Origin: a bacterium
GTDB lineage: Bacteria > JAMCPX01
Assembly (NCBI GenBank): GCA_021815065.1
Contig: JAKAHI010000045.1
Location: forward strand, 1-8,362
Direction of reading: 5' to 3'
Length of the DNA: 8,362 nucleotides
The position numbers were made by a program, and so were the translations under genes. Under the pieces are notes generated by a model that worked only from the letters and a program-made list of their open reading frames with translations, was not told the DNA's origin and ran no database searches. Each line of letters begins with the position of its first letter. The first letter of the stretch is position 1. Shown piece by piece: positions 6,316-8,362 of the stretch.

Positions 6316-7392
6316 ATGATTCCTTATGATACTCCACAGGCGATAATAACAACAATCATACCAACCTATCGCCGTTCCAAACTCCTGGGGCGTGCGATTC
6401 GTAGTGTGCTGAATCAGACATATCCTTATTTTAAGGTATGTGTTTATGATAATGCATCCGGTGATGAGACCGCGGAGGTTGTTTCAGAGATAGCAAAGCA
6501 CGATTCGCGGGTAAACTACTTTTGTCACAAAAGCAACATTGGGATGATTAGCAATTTTATTTACGGTATGAGCCGGGTTGAAACACCATTTTTCTCATTT
6601 CTTTCTGACGACGATGTTCTACTTCCGAATTTCTTTCAAACAGTTATGGATGGCTTTAAATCATATCCGGACGCAATATTTTCGGCAGGCGCAACTGTAC
6701 ATATTACAGAACATGGTGAAGTTTTGAATGTACCGTTGCATCGCTGGCAAAGAGAAGGTTTCTATAATCCTCCGGAAGGATTACTCAATATGCTCGGTGG
6801 CAAGCACCCGGAATGGACTGCTATTGTCTTCAGAAAAAAGATTGTTGAAAAAATTGGGCTGCTGGATAAGGACATAGGGTATCCGATGGACCTTGATTAT
6901 GAATTACAGGCATCTGCCCGATTCCCCTTTGTTGTATCAAAAAAGCCATGCGCTTTGTTCGTTACCATCAACACTTCATTTACCCACACCTTTGAAGATG
7001 ACCAGTTCATCAAATGGGGGTTTCGTAGAATGATAGCTAAGCTGCAAGAAAATTATTTTTTGCCGGAAGACATAAGGGCTCATGCAACAGATAAACTCAT
7101 CATCTGGTTTAGATGGATATTCTTCTGGAACGGTATAAAACTGATTAAGAAGAATAAATTTGATAAGGTTAAGACTATATCTAATGCGCTTTATAATGGA
7201 TTAAATTCGAAAAATAAGGCAATACTCCTGTATACGCTTGCATGCTTTAAACATTATTTCCCCTTAGGCTATTATCTGTTTATCGTACTAAATAAAATTA
7301 GAAAACTATTTAACAAAGACAAAGAACAGATCATAATGACTAAAGAATTACAAAATCACTACGCTGATTTTTCAAGGTTCCTGAATTTGTAG
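6316..7392 (+). CDS. Family 2 glycosyltransferase
   Basis: A GT-A fold transferase of 358 residues and a good candidate for adding the operon's own sugar, as it is the last gene of the unit. TTIIPTYRR (12-20) is the first strand, VYDNASGDET (43-52) binds the nucleotide, SDDD (97-100) is the DxD metal site, and MDLDYEL (191-197) is where the catalytic base is expected. After about residue 255 the family core ends; the rest is rich in aromatic and basic residues (for example LIIWFRWIFFW and a FPLGYYLFIVL stretch), which suggests contact with the membrane but is not a clear transmembrane span. The ATG follows the stop of the O-methyltransferase gene without a gap (TAAATG) and has no good ribosome-binding site, so translation is probably coupled. 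It differs clearly from the first glycosyltransferase, so it is not a duplicate. Confidence 0.9.
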   Translation: MIPYDTPQAIITTIIPTYRRSKLLGRAIRSVLNQTYPYFKVCVYDNASGDETAEVVSEIAKHDSRVNYFCHKSNIGMISNFIYGMSRVETPFFSFLSDDDVLLPNFFQTVMDGFKSYPDAIFSAGATVHITEHGEVLNVPLHRWQREGFYNPPEGLLNMLGGKHPEWTAIVFRKKIVEKIGLLDKDIGYPMDLDYELQASARFPFVVSKKPCALFVTINTSFTHTFEDDQFIKWGFRRMIAKLQENYFLPEDIRAHATDKLIIWFRWIFFWNGIKLIKKNKFDKVKTISNALYNGLNSKNKAILLYTLACFKHYFPLGYYLFIVLNKIRKLFNKDKEQIIMTKELQNHYADFSRFLNL

Positions 7393-7428
7393 ATTGTTTT
7401 GCCGATCGTTGAAGAGTTTATATCTGTA

Positions 7429-8362
7429 TTATAAATTATTCTTTATGAAATTCATCAGTATTTCTGTACTGTGTTTCCAGGTAAATTCTTTAATAAGTTC
7501 CTGTCCCCTGTTTGCAAGCTCTATCCGCATCGCATCGTTTTGTAACAAGTAAATTATATTTTTTGCCAATGCATCCGGATCGCGCGGCGGCGAAATAAGA
7601 GCATTCATCCCATGATGCGCATATTCCCGTATGCCTCCGCTATCGGTGGCCACCACCGCACACCCGCATGCCATTGCTTCGGCAGGAGGCAAGGCAAATC
7701 CTTCGGCCATGCTGGATGATAAAAACAGGGAACAGTCGTTGTACAGCTCAATTAATTCCCCCTCGGGTATATTGCTGTAATACTGTATATAGTGAGGAAT
7801 ACCTGCGGGCTTCCTTTGGGGACCAAAAAAGGCAATCTCCACATCGGGGTATTGTGTTTTGACCATCTCGATAGCCTTCAATCCGTCTTCCGGAGCCTTA
7901 TAGGGAGCCGTTGAATAGAACATACCTATTTTTTTCGGTCTTTTGACAATACTATTCGTACATTTAAATCTTTTAAGGTCTATGCCGCAGGGAGCAACGA
8001 TTATATCTTCTTTTTTTACGCCGCTTTGTATTGCGAGCTCGTAAAGCCATGTTGAAATTGCTATTTTTTTGAGGGGTAGCTTCCATGACGTCTCTATTTT
8101 TTCCTGAGTGCCTAAAAACGGGAAAAAATCTTGAACGAAATAAAACTTTCTTCCCTTATCGGAAGGATAACCCGCCACATATTCAGCGGTTGGCCAAAAT
8201 GTAGCAAAAACGACATCGCTATCGGGAATATACCGCGAAGTGGGATGCGGGACATAGAGCATTTTAATTCTTGTGTCTATGGCCTGCCATTTAATTTCCG
8301 GCGGAAACATCCGCACTTTCCCGTACAATAAAAGATTGCGGAAATAACCGGCTTTCCTTTTT
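7429..8362 (-). CDS. Family 4 glycosyltransferase (5' end outside window)
   Basis: A retaining GT-B transferase on the opposite strand, converging on the operon. The frame stays open to the right edge (about 310 residues visible); the TTG at 8328 is only an arbitrary possible start. Family size and the missing N-terminal glycine-rich strand suggest some 50-60 residues lie beyond the window. Counting from that TTG, YFVQDFFPF (63-71) recalls the VQD motif of rhamnan-type GT4 enzymes, GID (115-117) closes the linker before the donor domain, and EGFALPPAE (209-217) is the EX7E motif, followed by AMACGCAVVATDSGG, which holds the donor nucleotide. It stops 36 bases from the end of the second family 2 transferase, with no clear hairpin between. 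It must be transcribed separately from the sugar operon. The donor is unknown; UDP-, GDP- or CDP-sugars are all possible. Confidence 0.9.
   Translation of the reverse strand, partial: KRKAGYFRNLLLYGKVRMFPPEIKWQAIDTRIKMLYVPHPTSRYIPDSDVVFATFWPTAEYVAGYPSDKGRKFYFVQDFFPFLGTQEKIETSWKLPLKKIAISTWLYELAIQSGVKKEDIIVAPCGIDLKRFKCTNSIVKRPKKIGMFYSTAPYKAPEDGLKAIEMVKTQYPDVEIAFFGPQRKPAGIPHYIQYYSNIPEGELIELYNDCSLFLSSSMAEGFALPPAEAMACGCAVVATDSGGIREYAHHGMNALISPPRDPDALAKNIIYLLQNDAMRIELANRGQELIKEFTWKHSTEILMNFIKNNL

Noticed and set aside
8326..8328. TTG at 8328 as true start of the family 4 glycosyltransferase
   Set aside because: The frame continues open to the edge and the N-terminal acceptor-domain strand expected in the family is missing, so the gene is cut by the window, not started there.

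Overview
The window is a stretch of a bacterial surface-polysaccharide (O-antigen or exopolysaccharide) gene cluster. It holds three glycosyltransferases and, between them, a compact set of genes for making and methylating a CDP-activated 6-deoxy sugar. RfbF/RfbG-type CDP-glucose chemistry and a TylCIII-like C-methyltransferase suggest a Gram-negative bacterium of environmental type. The sequence alone does not fix the phylum; Desulfobacterota- or Nitrospirota-like is only a guess. No RNA gene, CRISPR array, insertion sequence or transposase is visible.

Layout. Bases 2-871 (+) are the 3' part of a family 2 glycosyltransferase that begins before the window. Bases 872-1089 are non-coding, with a weak terminator-like hairpin, an inverted repeat and a good promoter candidate just before the next gene. 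Bases 1090-7392 (+) look like a single transcription unit of seven genes: rfbF (glucose-1-phosphate cytidylyltransferase), rfbG (CDP-glucose 4,6-dehydratase), an RmlC-like sugar epimerase, a zinc-finger-bearing sugar C-methyltransferase, an SDR reductase/epimerase, a CmcI-like O-methyltransferase and a second family 2 glycosyltransferase. Neighbouring genes overlap by 4 bases (ATGA) or are separated by 0-13 bases. Bases 7429-8362 (-) are a family 4 glycosyltransferase facing the operon, with its N-terminus cut by the right edge.

How the genes fit together (inference from families). RfbF makes CDP-glucose and RfbG converts it to CDP-4-keto-6-deoxyglucose. The RmlC-like protein and the C-methyltransferase act next to the 4-keto group, and the SDR protein probably reduces the ketone. 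This would give a CDP-6-deoxy-3-C-methyl-hexose. The CmcI-like enzyme could add an O-methyl group, and the adjacent glycosyltransferases would build the sugar into a glycan. No RfbH (3-dehydratase) or YerE is present in the window, so a 3,6-dideoxy sugar such as paratose, tyvelose, abequose or yersiniose is not supported here.

Points worth a second look are the novel-looking CDP C-methyl sugar route, an odd rfbG start where the good ribosome-binding site lies in front of a 10-codon out-of-frame mini-ORF, and a marked drop in G+C between the first glycosyltransferase and the sugar cassette.
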